This document shows positions 46,420 through 57,065 of a DNA stretch of 64,000 nucleotides, one piece after another. The translations under genes were made by a program, and so were the position numbers. Numbering within the stretch: the first letter of the stretch is position 1; each line of letters begins with the position of its first letter. This stretch comes from Lumbricus terrestris (Eukaryota > Annelida > Clitellata > Crassiclitellata > Lumbricidae), in contig OX457036.1 in the NCBI GenBank assembly GCA_949752735.1, positions 16,135,433 to 16,199,432 of the forward strand, given 5' to 3'. The notes beneath the pieces are model-generated. The model was not told the origin of the DNA. It worked only from the letters and a program-made list of their open reading frames with translations, and did no database searches.

Positions 46420-47465
46420 CCCTAATGGTGTTTGCCAATATCTTGGCCAAAAACGAGAATGTTTAAATTAAGTTTTACGGGTATAAAGGTAATTCACATC
46501 CACGCACGATAGCCAATTTTACAAAAATATTTCAAACAGAACAAAAGTTATGTCACTCTTAGTGAGTCAACCCACTATTTTTGACGATTCAAAACCTAAT
46601 GCCAAAAAGTGACAAAAAACGATTTATTAAGTCACATCTAAAATAATTGTTATCAAATTAGCTTGCTGTTGCATCACAACTTGTGTTCAGTGTAGGCCTA
46701 TCCACCACCAGTTCTCACACTTGTTCTCAGTCTCTCTGAAAAGTTCTTGATGGCTTTATTGATGTGTGCCAGAGGTGAATCTTCCCATAATAATTAATTA
46801 TCGACTCCAATGCGACCATCAATTCTCTTGTCACTCTCTGTTTTGGCCACATATTGTGGTATTTCTCCGGCATGGCCGGCCATGCCGGAGAAATACCAGT
46901 GATAATTAGGCTAAACAATCGGATAAATCTCCAGAGAGTAATGGAGCTATTGGTTCTTCTCAGTGAAACCAGTACGATAATATCGACGTTGAGCCGTTCT
47001 CATTTCATCAACGGCATACATTTTTATTTCTTAACTCTCAATTTAACTCGTTATTTCTCCGCCCTCACTGTTCATCAGAGTTAGTGGTGATCATAGCTCA
47101 AGCTCCAAGACCCTGCACATGAAGTAGATCTATCTGAATAATGAATGAAGTCAATGAAGCCTTGGCCATTTTAATGTCTGAAAAATTTCAATTTTGCTGT
47201 TTTAATAGCAAAATTTGAATAAGAAACATTCTTTATTGCAACAATAATGATTATCTTGCAATATCATGTTCATTTGATTACAATTAACCTATTTCAGATG
47301 TGACTTAGGCCTAATAAAATCGTGTTTTGATACATTTCGTTGTGTTACTTTTTCGATCGTCAAAAAACAGTGGGTGGGTCACTAAAAGTGATATAAATGT
47401 TTTCTGTATGGAATTTCATGGTAAATATGGCTATTGCACCTAGATATGAATTACCTTTAGGCCTG
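46420..47465. mobile_element. Foldback element, copy 1, with a perfect central palindrome
   Basis: The left arm (about 46420-46640) carries GCCAATATCTTGGCCAAAAA, ACAGAACAAAAGTTAT and TTTTTGACGATTCAAAA; the right arm (about 47285-47465) is its inverse (CGATCGTCAAAAAACAGTGG, TCACTAAAAGTGATATAA). The centre (46700-46760) shares GTTCTTGATGG with the centre of copy 2 at 53908-54853. A perfect 42-base palindrome is at 46857-46898. No frame of note. Confidence 0.7.
46857..46898. repeat. Perfect 42-bp palindrome
   Basis: Each 21-base arm is TGGTATTTCTCCGGCATGGC plus C and its exact inverse, with no spacer. GC-rich centre (GGCCGGCC-like core). Confidence 0.97.
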
Positions 47466-48258
47466 CCTTGCCTTGCCTTCAACCTTCCTCGACACGAGGG
47501 TTGGTCGCATTTTGGACAGTTCTCCATCCTCTCCTGTCTTCGGTTGCTCTTAACAATTGCTCTGTTGATAATCCCGTCCATTCACACACGTTGTCCCACC
47601 ACCTCTTCCTACATGTATGTCTACGTTAGATTTTCTGATGATTTTTTGGTCTATTGCAAGCTTACCGCGGCATAAAACGAAATAACTTCATCATTTTATT
47701 GGTTCTATTTATTGTAATCGCGGTCTTCTACTGTCTTCTTGTCAGAATTTTATTTATGACATTTTTTATCTAGTTTTTTTAGGTCAGCAGGCTACGCGCT
47801 ATTACCAACATATACGGTTGTTCACGGAACTAAGTGCACTATGCCCACAATATTTGTTAGATGAGTACGGTACACGATGTTTACCCGCGTATGCCCTCGT
47901 GTACAACCCTGGTCGAGATAATCATAATAATTATTGTTACCAAGATCATGTGCCATAAAACTGCCGCATTTTAAACCACTGTGCATAACTATGACTTTCA
48001 GAAGACTGCAATTGCCACCTCTGCCCCCCGTAGACCTATTTTTATTATGGTGCCGGATCTGAAATGATTGTTTCAATATTATTTGCCTTGTTCCATTTGC
48101 ACTCGTGCAACCGCCATGTTTGCACAAAAGCTGCAAGATATATGATTTCGCGCTTCTGACTATATAACAACGTTTCATATAGCCAAGCAACCGTTATATT
48201 TTAGACTAAGCATACTGCATCTTTCTGCATTGCATATAAAAGTGATCTTTACATGTGG
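47466..48258. other. Unassigned stretch, possible LINE scrap
   Basis: The minus frame across 47581-47470 (RQERMENCPKCDQPSC) faintly recalls LINE tails but lacks a decisive motif. Otherwise nothing. Confidence 0.3.
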
Positions 48259-48266
48259 CTCGTGGT

Positions 48267-48635
48267 CAGGGGCGGATCCAGGGGGGCCAATCCGGCCATG
48301 GCCCCCATTTAAAAATTGCATGGAACGTGGCCCCCATTTGGTTTCAACAAGCCATTAAATAAATGTAGTGGGAGAGAAAAACAGGACATCAGTCCCCCCT
48401 TATTACAAAATCGTATGGGATTTAGCGGCGGATGTTTCCCGGAAAATTGGTCGATGACTAAAAAAGGTCATCAGTTTTTTTGGACGGATGAAATGGTATC
48501 TTTTTCCCGGAAAATGGGTCGATGACTAAAAAAAGGTCATCAGTTTTTTCGGTGGCACACCGAAATTTTCCCCCTGTCCCACCAACAAGACCAACAATTT
48601 TGCCCCCCCTTCGAAAATTTCTGTATCCGCCCTTG
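48267..48635. mobile_element. hAT-type MITE (CAGKGGCGGATCCAG family), copy 3
   Basis: Starts CAGGGGCGGATCCAG; the right end has decayed to the inverse of CAAGGGCGGATACAG. Exact TSD CTCGTGGT (48259-48266 and 48636-48643). Same orientation as copy 1. Confidence 0.88.
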
Positions 48636-48894
48636 CTCGTGGTACCGGATATGTTTGTAGAGACCTTGTAGTGATCGTTGTTGAGAGAGCCGTGTGCGAG
48701 GGTATTGTTATTATCATTTTTGGCCCCCAAAATAGAAAGATCCTCAGGTTATTAGAGTTCAAAACTGGGCAATAGGATATCATCTTATTATTATTTTTGC
48801 AGAGGCAAAAACCTCAGGATCCAAGAAATTAAAAACAGATGATGTGGTCAACAACCTTAGAGTGCACGGTCCTCGTCCAAGGGTGCGGTCTTAA

Positions 48895-50425
48895 CCCGTT
48901 TTTGCCCAAATTTTTATTTTTTTCTCTAATATCATTTTTCTTACACTGTTTGACATTAGAATAGCCATATATATAACCTTAATTTTTCATTTATTTTAAG
49001 AAATTCCATAAAATTTTTGACTTTATTCATAGGTTCCAATATTGGAACACTGGGCACAAGTGGTACTCTAGGACTACATAATCTACATCATCGCTGTCAG
49101 GTGCAGTAATGATTATTTCAAGTGAAGTAACCAAACAATAATGTTGAAATCTCTACCACAGTGGTGTGTAGCTACAATTGAAGTCCACATTCAGTAGATT
49201 GGTGCCTTATTTCAAACGGACAACAGCAAAATATCAGGAAAATGCCCGTTTTCCATGCGGACAAGCAGAGTTGCCGAAGCCATTATTTGTGGAAGCTTTT
49301 CAAGCGGACTTTGGGGAGGCTGACCTGGCGTTTACCACAGAGTTTTCTGGCTCTGGTTCCATGGTGTAGGCCCTACAACAGCGTTGCACGTCTGCAGGTA
49401 CCCTACTGAAGGTATACAATGATGGTCCATTGGGATTTTCGCCATGTATTTCATTGATCATGTGCATATACAGATTGTCATTCCATATAACAAGAGCAGA
49501 ACTCTTTCCATCTTTCCATCAGATCTATAGTCAACGGACAGTTGTGGCTGCTTAGTCAATACCTTACTTGTGTTACGTGACACCGTTCCACTCTGTTGAC
49601 AATGCTGTCTGTTTAGCCACAGAGCTCTGGGGACGCAATCAGCAAGGCTTAGTTAGGTGAAGAATTGGATCACCACAGAGTTTCAAAGAAGTGCCGTCAG
49701 AGTTCAACCATCAAATCTAGAACCATACTGGTGTCTAGACCCAAATCCTTCAATGCTATCGTTCGCTCGGATTGTTTGAGTTCCATCAGTGTCTTCGTCG
49801 TCCCCATCTTCTTCGCTCTTATGTTCGTGTAATGAAAGTCTGCGCTGTCAAAATAGCCTCCCAGTGATCTAGGAAATAATTTGCGCACCCTCTCTGTCAC
49901 AAATGATTGAAATTTTAAAATATAATAATATTTACATGCAAGGGAATTCGCTAAACCCAGCTGAAAACACTGTGCAAGGCAAAGCAATAAGCGTAGAACG
50001 ACATTCGGTAATGAGAATCGTGGACCCCACTTGTGCCCTGTGTTCCAATAATGGAACATGATATATATTTGCAAAAAGTCCAGACTAAAGTTCATGACAC
50101 AGACCGATTAAAGGTATCATGAATTATGATTGATATAAGAGTATCAAAAACCAGAAAGTTCAAAACTGATATGTGTTTAAATGATTTTGCAAATTATGCA
50201 TCTTTTTGCTGCAATTTACCGAAAATTTTCTCTTTCAAAATTCTCATAAAAACCTTATCTGATGACTATAAAATTTTCAAAATATTACTATTTTTCTACG
50301 GGAATGTCTTAGAAAAACAGTTTACAATGACAGGAAATGATTTATATTCACTGCATAGTGCTACATTGCAAATAAATAACGTTTTTATAAAATGTTCCAA
50401 TAATGGAACACTGGGCAAAAACGGG
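48895..50425. mobile_element. piggyBac-type element remnant (1531 bp), TTAA TSD
   Basis: TTAA (48891-48894) then CCCGTTTTTGCCCA; the right end is its inverse before TTAA (50426-50429). Both subterminal regions hold GTTCCAATATTGGAACA or GTTCCAATAATGGAACA with GGGCACAAG, a paired signal near 49030-49060, 50030-50055 and 50393-50415. The minus strand has open pieces (50095-49697, then near 49500) that could be worn transposase (KQPQLSVDYRSDGK recalls the conserved 'NxxMGGVD' region weakly). Not functional. Confidence 0.68.
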
Positions 50426-50469
50426 TTAAGGTGCCTCTAACATCTACAAGCAACAATAGATTTTATTAT

Positions 50470-50629
50470 TATTACTACTACTATTATTATGATAATTATT
50501 ATTATTACTATTATTGATATTTTTACCGAGGTACATCAATGATCCCTCAGGAATAATGACATATTTTATTTTGGGAGTAAAAAATGAATCTCCGAGAGAT
50601 CAGACCTCGCCCCAGGTTTCACCACCTTC

Positions 50630-50664
<35 letters not shown>
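50470..50664. repeat. (ATT)n/(ACT)n low-complexity runs
   Basis: Two short triplet tracts (50463-50520 and 50632-50663). Confidence 0.85.
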
Positions 50665-50724
50665 GTCACAAAGGCAATTATGACAACGCATGCAAATAAA
50701 ACCTAAAGAATCAGGAGTGAACAG

Positions 50725-50984
50725 TTAATAAGATGGCAGTGGCTGCTTTTCGAATGTGCCCCTGCAGGCAACAGCGTTGAATCGCTGGATGCAGACAGAA
50801 AACCGTTGGAATAGGTAAGTTGTCTCTTTAGGGTCTCCGGTGATTCGTGTCAGCAGGCGCCCCAAATCTTTAAGTAGCTTCATTCCCTCAATGTTGATGG
50901 GCCCCATGGTCTCGAAGGCCAGCGGAACAAAGAGATAAGTGGCAGTAAGATGGTTGTATTTGTCGACCTTCCTCGTAGCCGCCA

Positions 50985-50990
<6 letters not shown>
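50725..50990 (-). mobile_element. LINE-derived ORF fragment
   Basis: The minus frame reads VDKYNHLTATYLFVPLAFET, MGPINIEGMKLLKDLGRLLT, then FQRFSVCIQRFNAVACRGTF. This resembles a C-terminal segment that I recall being frequent in invertebrate retroelement ORFs (ETxGPxxxxxxxFLxxLGRRI...LFQRxSVxxQRFNA). About 80 codons remain, bordered by (ATT)n. Confidence 0.55.
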
Positions 50991-51047
<57 letters not shown>

Positions 51048-51048
51048 C
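50988..51048. repeat. (ATT)n microsatellite
   Basis: About 20 units next to the LINE-derived fragment. Confidence 0.95.
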
Positions 51049-51132
51049 ATAATATAATAGCATACCAATTGCAATGGTGATGATGGTGATTATTATTATT
51101 ATAATCATCATCATTGCAATTATTATTATCAT

Positions 51133-51418
<286 letters not shown>

Positions 51419-51539
51419 AAATAAAATACAAATACTAATAGTACCAATGCTACTACTGCAGCTACTACTTAGGTTTGTCCTTCTTTTCTGCTGTAGTTAC
51501 AACGACTACTACTACTAGGCTACTATTAGGCCTACTCCT

Positions 51540-52118
51540 ATAGGTGCACAATAATTATCGGCTTCATTGTCAAATCCATTACGCTGCAAAAATGTTTGCA
51601 CTGACCCAAAACGTTTTGTATTTGAGATAGGATAGTGTAAATATGCTGCAACTATAAAGTAAGACTTTCACTCTGTCAAAAGTGTCCATACGAAACTATA
51701 AGCAATCCGCCAATGCGTGCAGTTGCGACCGGTAGAATTAATCTTAGGCCCTATGAGTTCGGATTTGAAATTGCTTGTCAGCAGTCCTTGTTTCTGCTCC
51801 GTTTTAAACAATTGCATGACACTAGACTGAGCCTTTTCAAAAATAGTTGTTACTTTACAGTACTGTTAGAAATAGGCCGTGTAAACATTCTAGTGATATT
51901 ACATTAATTTTTATTGTAGGCTGCTGCAGTGCTGCATCCTCCACTGTATATAATTGCGATCACTAATCGCACTTATTACCGTAATAAAATGAAAAGTAGT
52001 CTTCAATTAGCCTAGAAATAGTTTGAGCTCCACAACGGGACACGACGCGTGAGGCTTGCGACCAATAGCAAGTAATCACGAGTCATAAAGTCAATTAGTG
52101 TTGAGCGTAGACTTGGCC
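51540..52118. other. Upstream region of gene D
   Basis: No gene or bounded repeat seen. The 64-codon frame at 51713-51907 is without features. Confidence 0.3.
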
Positions 52119-52125
52119 TATATAC
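52119..52125 (+). promoter_or_regulatory. Candidate TATA box of gene D
   Basis: TATATAC, 160 bases upstream of ATG 52279 (171 in gene B). Initiation about 30 bases on would leave a 5' UTR of about 130 bases that includes the upstream in-frame ATG 52177. Confidence 0.35.
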
Positions 52126-52278
52126 GGTATTCGACTCTAAACGAATAAAACAGCATTTCAATCCTTAGACTTTTGAATGCGAGAAAATATAACTTTGAAA
52201 TACGGAAGTAGTCACGCTGAAAAACTGCAACTATTATATCTAAATATTCTGAAAGGTCTGAGAATCAGTTTTGTCGGC

Positions 52279-52555
52279 ATGGTTGTCATTGCGACGGTCG
52301 TTGTTTCTTGCGTTGTTGTGTTGTCTGTTTTTCTACTAAACGGAACCGAAGCTCAGTCTACAATCAGCTACTCTGCTGTGGGTGAAAACTCGTGTGAAGA
52401 CGAATGCTACATCCAGACAGAGGAAAACATGCGCCTACGCAGTGAGCTAGTAAGCGAAAAGCAGAGGATAAAGGCTTTGGAAAACGCCTTCCATTCTCAG
52501 ACAGAAGAAATCCGACGACTAAAGTTGGATCTGGCTAACGAGCGACGTCGACCCG
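52279..52555 (+). CDS. Gene D exon 1: signal peptide, Cys linker and coiled coil
   Basis: First exon of a fourth family member. The frame is open from an ATG at 52177, but I choose ATG 52279: it gives a signal peptide like that of C (MVVIATVVVSCVVVLSVFLL, cut near TEA|QS) and puts Cys39 in register with B and C. If 52177 were used, the hydrophobic run would be an internal anchor. Residues 26-45 are the linker with NSCEDEC (a second Cys at 43 is unique to D); 49-92 the coiled coil MRLRSELVSEKQRIKALENA, then SQTEEIRRLKLDLANERRRP. The donor CCCG|GTATTA is phase 1 as in B and C. No propeller exon follows in the next 11 kb; it may lie past the window or be lost. Confidence 0.75.
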
Positions 52556-52639
52556 GTATTACGTTGTCTACTTTTCAACCTAACCATCTTATATTCATGT
52601 AGGCCCTATTCATTTCTTGGTATAAAACCCTTTCCATAG

Positions 52640-53450
52640 GTTAGCTCCTACAGTTTGGCACTCGCCAACAGCTTCTCAAGCTTGACTTTCTTTCTCCTGC
52701 TGAGAGACTCCCGTTTTCGCATTCCTCTCCAATGTCCGTGACCGTGGTGTCCTTTCTCAACAGCAAGTTCAGTGCACACCTTTTCTGAACACATTGTCAA
52801 TTTTAGTCGTGCTTCCTACTTTCAACTGTGACGACCTAGAGCAATCCGACGATCTGTCTCCTCGTCTGCATTTATCATGATACTCCATGCCTCTGTCTGC
52901 TCCCGAAATGATTAGGCTACACCGCTACAGCAACTCCTTGAACGGCCATCCAAAAGTTTATCTCTCCTTCGTTCAGTCCGTTCTAAATGCAGTTGCCAGA
53001 CTAATAGCTTGACATCATTGCTCGTCCCGCATCTCTTCTTTCATGTTTGATCACCCTCACTGGCTCTTCCCTTACTGCTCGTATCCAGATCAAGACTCAG
53101 AGACTCCTGCTTTAATGCACAGGTCTTACTCGGTCCCAGCGCACAAGGACCTACATGATCTCATCCGCCTACCGACTTCAGCATCGTCCCTTCGTTCATT
53201 ACGTTCGCATGACAGAAAATTATGATCTTGTCTCGCGAGCGAGGATTGCCATGGCCACAACTCGAGCTTTTGCCCTCATTGGACCTGTGCTTTGGAACCA
53301 GCTCTCTCCATTGACACGATCTTTGTTATTAACAGTACTATCCGAATCACATCTTTTCGTCGTCTTAAGACCATTTTCTTTTCTCTGGGCCTATCGCAGT
53401 GGGAGCCTCTGTGATTGGTCTGCCCTGTAAGAGGTGCTTTATAATTATAA
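52640..53450 (+). mobile_element. Degenerate LINE RT 3' part, plus strand
   Basis: The pieces include APTVWHS (about 52648), RSYSVPAHKDLHDLIRLP (about 53125) and ATTRAFALIGPVLWNQLSPL (about 53255-53310), the 'GPxLWNxLP' signature of CR1/L2-like ORF2. Stops and frameshifts throughout. It lies in the presumed intron of gene D. Confidence 0.6.
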
Positions 53451-53466
53451 ATACAATACAATCTAC

Positions 53467-53720
53467 TCAGAAATATCCCGACTTCACCGCGGCTAAATAG
53501 AAAAGTCTTAAAGTCGGTACAAGCGTGAGAGAAAAGCATCGGTACATAAAAAATGTCACCGAAAGACCATTGCAATTTGCAGGGCCAGCAACAGAGAAAA
53601 CCCGCCGCTGCGTAATACATAGAAGTCCGCGGGCGGAAGAAAAAGAGCGGAGAGCGCCACGGCGCTGGATGTGTATGGTGCAGCAGCGAATCTCCTCAAA
53701 TACGCCGGTACTGTATACAC
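53467..53720 (-). mobile_element. LINE RT tail, minus strand
   Basis: The minus frame contains QRRGALRSFSSARGLLCITQ and RRVFSVAGPANCNGLSVTF, parallel to 'RRSFSVAGPTTWNGLPVTL' in the LINE at 28021-29825. A short fragment of the same LINE family. Confidence 0.7.
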
Positions 53721-53906
53721 AAGCAGAGTGTGTGCCCGAGATGGATCTGGCACACACTCAGAGGAGACTCAATGCTGCGAACAGTCTTAGAGGGGGAAAT
53801 GGGTGGGGAAAAGAACGACAGGCAGACCAAGACAAAGACTGTTGGACTGGATGAAGAAGGACGGTTACCAGAAGCTGAAAAAGAAAGCACAGAACAGAGA
53901 AGACCC
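53700..53906 (+). mobile_element. LINE ORF2 C-terminal fragment, plus strand
   Basis: Read in one + frame it gives SMLRTVLEGEMGGKRTTGRP and RQRLLDWMKKDGYQKLKKKA, the terminal motif of LINE ORF2 proteins. It is cut off by the foldback element at 53908. Confidence 0.65.
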
Positions 53907-53907
53907 C

Positions 53908-54853
53908 CTAGGTTTTTGGCCAATATCTTGACCAAAAGTAAGAATTTCCAAATGAAATTTTACAGGCTTATAGACAATTCATATTTGCACAAGTTGGTTG
54001 GATTTCATCAAGATATGTCAAACACAACAAACGTTACACCGCTTTTAGTGAGGTCATTCATCGTTTTTTGACGATTTAAAAACGTGACGCAACAAAAAGT
54101 TTAAAAAAACAATCTAATTATTCTGACCCAATATCTTGGCCAAAAGTAAGAATATCGAAATGAAATTTTACAGGCTTAAAGACAATTCATATTTGCACCC
54201 GATGGTCGGATTTCATCAAGATATGTCAAACACAACAAACGTTATACCACTTTTAGGGAGGTCACCCACCGTTTTTTGACGATTCAAAAAAGTAACAAAA
54301 GCACGAATTTTTTTCTCATCTTAATTAATTGGTATCAAATAGCCTTGATATTGCCAGATGATCATCATTATTACTATTTAAAAAAGAAACAGGGTACCAG
54401 CGTAGCTGCGCGTCACTGAGAAGTCACTTAGCAAGATGACAATCAAATTGGTAAATAAGGAATCTGTCAGATTAATCAACAGGTCCATCAAGAACTTTGC
54501 AAAGAGACTCAACAGAAGTTTTGGCACTGGTGTTGGGCACATTGAACACATGTTGTGAAGCACTATACCAAGTTCATTTGGTAACAGTTATTTGAGATGA
54601 GACTCAATAAAATCGTGTTTTGTTACTTTTTGTTGTGTTTCGTTTTTGAATCGTCAAAAAGCGGTGGGTGATCTCACTAAAAGTGGTATAACTTTTGTCT
54701 TGTTTGAACTATTTTGATGAAATCTGACCACCATGTGTATATATGAATTGTCTATAGGCCCCCTAAGCCTGTAAAATTTCATTTGTTAATTCTTACGTTT
54801 GGTCAAGATATTGGCAAAAAACCTAGGGGGTCTTTTTTGGCGCACCCTGTATA
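53908..54853. mobile_element. Foldback element, copy 2
   Basis: The left side holds two direct copies (about 53908-54100 and 54110-54300) of a block with CCAATATCTTGACCAAAAGT, TTCATATTTGCAC and GTTTTTTGACGATT; the right side (54605-54853) is the inverse. The outer right end reads CCTAGGGGGTCTTTTTTGGC and GCACCCTGTA; the left end has AGACCCCCTAGG but not the GCACCCTGTA part, so it is truncated. No coding capacity. Confidence 0.7.
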
Positions 54854-55400
54854 TAATTTGAGACACTGAACAGTGAACACCTATTCCCGTCTTCCGAAGT
54901 TCCGATCGGAATTCAAGTGCTATGCAACGCATTTATGAAATGGCATCATTATACACTCTTTGCTTTTACGAATTAGGTCTACTTTATACATGCGTAAACG
55001 CGAAAATATAGGCCTATTTCAGTGTGTGATCATTGTCGGCGTTACAGAAGGACAAATCAGGGCAAATGCCATGGTACAAATTCTTTGCCTTGGTCGTTGT
55101 CCTGCCACAAGACTGCCGGAATATTTTCTCTGCCAAGAATTTATTTAGAGCATAATTCGCTTCAGCACAGCTTACCTGTATGAGTATTGAGTAGGCCTGT
55201 ATACCCTGACTATGCCCTGGTTAAAAAGTCTGATTCTAATATTCTTAAACGGTAATAAATGAATACTTTAACACTAGACTGGAATATTAAAAGACATGTT
55301 CATATTGTAAAAAAGAAGGACCGAATTACTATTAGACGAGTGTTTATTTGTTGAATATAACACGTTTTGTGCCAATTGTGTCCTTTTTCAGTGAGTCTGC
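54854..55400. other. Unassigned stretch
   Basis: No gene recognised. The 62-codon frame at 54960-55148 is featureless. Confidence 0.3.
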
Positions 55401-55404
55401 AAGG

Positions 55405-55462
55405 TTGGGGCCCCCACAGTTTTATCGAACAGGGCCCCCACATTTGTTAATCCGGCCCTGTT
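55405..55462. mobile_element. Fragment of the CAGGGCCGGATT element
   Basis: Right-end piece of the family of 16219-16602: CCCCCACATTTGTTAATCC then GGCCCTG, preceded by a partial duplicate of the GGGCCCCCACA word. It adjoins the LINE tail that follows. Confidence 0.6.
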
Positions 55463-55645
55463 TCCTGTTCCTGTCTACTACGTTTTCTTCCGCTCCTAGA
55501 TCTTCCCGTGTGTTCTCGTTCCTGATTCGATCTCTTCTGCTCCTACCCAGTATTCTGCGTAGCCAACTCATTTCTTCCACGAGCAGCCTCCTCTCGTCCT
55601 CTTTCCGCAGGCATCAGCACTCGGAGCCATAGAGTAGCATCGGTA
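55463..55645 (-). mobile_element. LINE ORF2 fragment (YGSECW region)
   Basis: The minus strand reads MLLYGSECWCLRKEDERRLL then EEMSWLRRILGRSRRDRIRN, a very common segment after the RT domain of non-LTR elements. It fuses by chance to the frame of the gag-like ORF upstream. Confidence 0.75.
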
Positions 55646-56231
55646 TTGTGACGCGCGGGGGCGCCGCCTGTCCTAACGTTTCCACCCCCAAATTAATGGG
55701 CTCTACTGTTGCGCGCCCCCTTAAGCGCGGTTGAGGAAATCCGGGTCCTAGGTCAAGGGTTTTGGTGTCAATGGTAGCAGGTTCGAATCCTAACCTAGGG
55801 TGTGAGCTTCTCTGGTTACCTTCTTCCTCAGGATGAGCCGATATTGGACATATGTCAGCGGTGGCTGTTAAGTTCACGACAGCCCCACTAAATGGGTACT
55901 TATCTGGGTTCGAACCCTCAACATTTCCCCAAGCTCCACCACCCACTTTACCATCAGCTACCGTCCTCACCATTATTTCACATTCTTTCTGGCGGGAATT
56001 TAATTGGGCTTGCTGCATGGAAACTAGATTTAGCTCTTCGGCTAGACTGGTTAAAATGCTACTCTGGCGCTCCATAAACTGCTCTATTGTTGTCATTTGC
56101 TTCTGTAATACGGCCAGGTCTAAGTCATCAGTATTGTCTGTAGTCCCTAACTCAAGTGTTCCTCCCGGACACATCTCATCTTCCTCTTGTCCTGTTCCTA
56201 AGACACTGTCCGTATCCCCGTCGGAGTCCAT
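55646..56231 (-). CDS. Possible gag N-terminus of a second Ty3/gypsy copy
   Basis: An open minus frame from ATG 56231: acidic start (MDSDGDTDSVLGTGQEEDEM), then a predicted helix with regular hydrophobic spacing (LAVLQKQMTTIEQFMERQSS, LTSLAEELNLVSMQQAQLNS). After about residue 110 it looks non-gag and includes, antisense, a tRNA-like B box (GGTTCGAATCC near 55772 on +). It lies on the far side of the presumed LTR from the pol gene, as expected for the start of a tandem or recombined copy. The gag identity is inferred from position and helix content only; no zinc knuckle or major homology region is seen. Confidence 0.35.
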
Positions 56232-56284
56232 TATAATTTGATAGCAAAAATCACTTCACAGTTCTCTATTTAAGTTTCATTTAT

Positions 56285-57059
56285 TGTAGAATTAATCAAG
56301 CGACTGTCTGTCGTTCATTAGCAATTATTTACACAGCCGATGAAATAGAATCAATATTAAAGATTCACTATTAAGGCCCTCCTAAAACGCCTATGTCCCT
56401 TGACTAGCTTAAGTTTTATCGGATCAGTTCACAGACTGAATATACCACAACTAATATTTGCACCAAAATAGCGATACAAGTTTTATCTAATTACACTTAG
56501 TTCAGGTTCGAGCTCTATAGATTAGGTTGCCTATACTTCCCTGTTCCCATTGATATTTTAGGACAGCCGATCCACCGTTTTCCGTCCTGTAGAAAGTTAT
56601 TGAGTCGTCGGCCGATGCCAGAATTTCTCCGTAGGAAGCGTATTATTAATTTAATTGTTGCCGGAAATCTTCGTAATTACACATCGATTCACAAGACATC
56701 GGAAGAACCTCGTCTTCTGCCTGAGAAACTTGCCAGAATCGAAAATACCATCAATTTTACCACAATTCACGATTTCCACCAGCATAGGTCTTACTCGATT
56801 CAATTCTGCTGCCCGACTGAAGGTTTGCGCGTTAATTTGCCGCAAGAGAGCGCTTCTTGGCGCCTAAAACATCGCGTGATGTCTAACCAATCAAAAGTCG
56901 CAGGTGGTGGAAAGTTCCATTGAAAAATGCATGGAAAGCTAAAAATAGCGATGACCGCATCGATCAGTGCTAAGCATAGCACCCATGAATTCGTAATAGA
57001 AATAGCGGCCTTACTTAAGTAAATAAGTAAGGTAGCTTGTAGCAACCTGGTTCGCTACA
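56285..57059 (-). mobile_element. Candidate 3' LTR of the Ty3/gypsy element
   Basis: On the minus strand a G6 run (57065-57060, polypurine-tract-like: TTGTGGGGGG) is followed at once by TGTAGCGAACC, a typical LTR start. A possible end is TTCTACA at 56285, though AATAAA overlaps that point, so the end is uncertain. The second LTR lies outside the window and cannot be compared. Confidence 0.4.
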
Positions 57060-57065
57060 CCCCCC

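Noticed and set aside
52177..52278. N-terminal 34-residue extension of gene D
   Set aside because: Starting at 52279 gives a proper signal peptide and aligns Cys39 with the paralogs; the extension has no counterpart in B or C.
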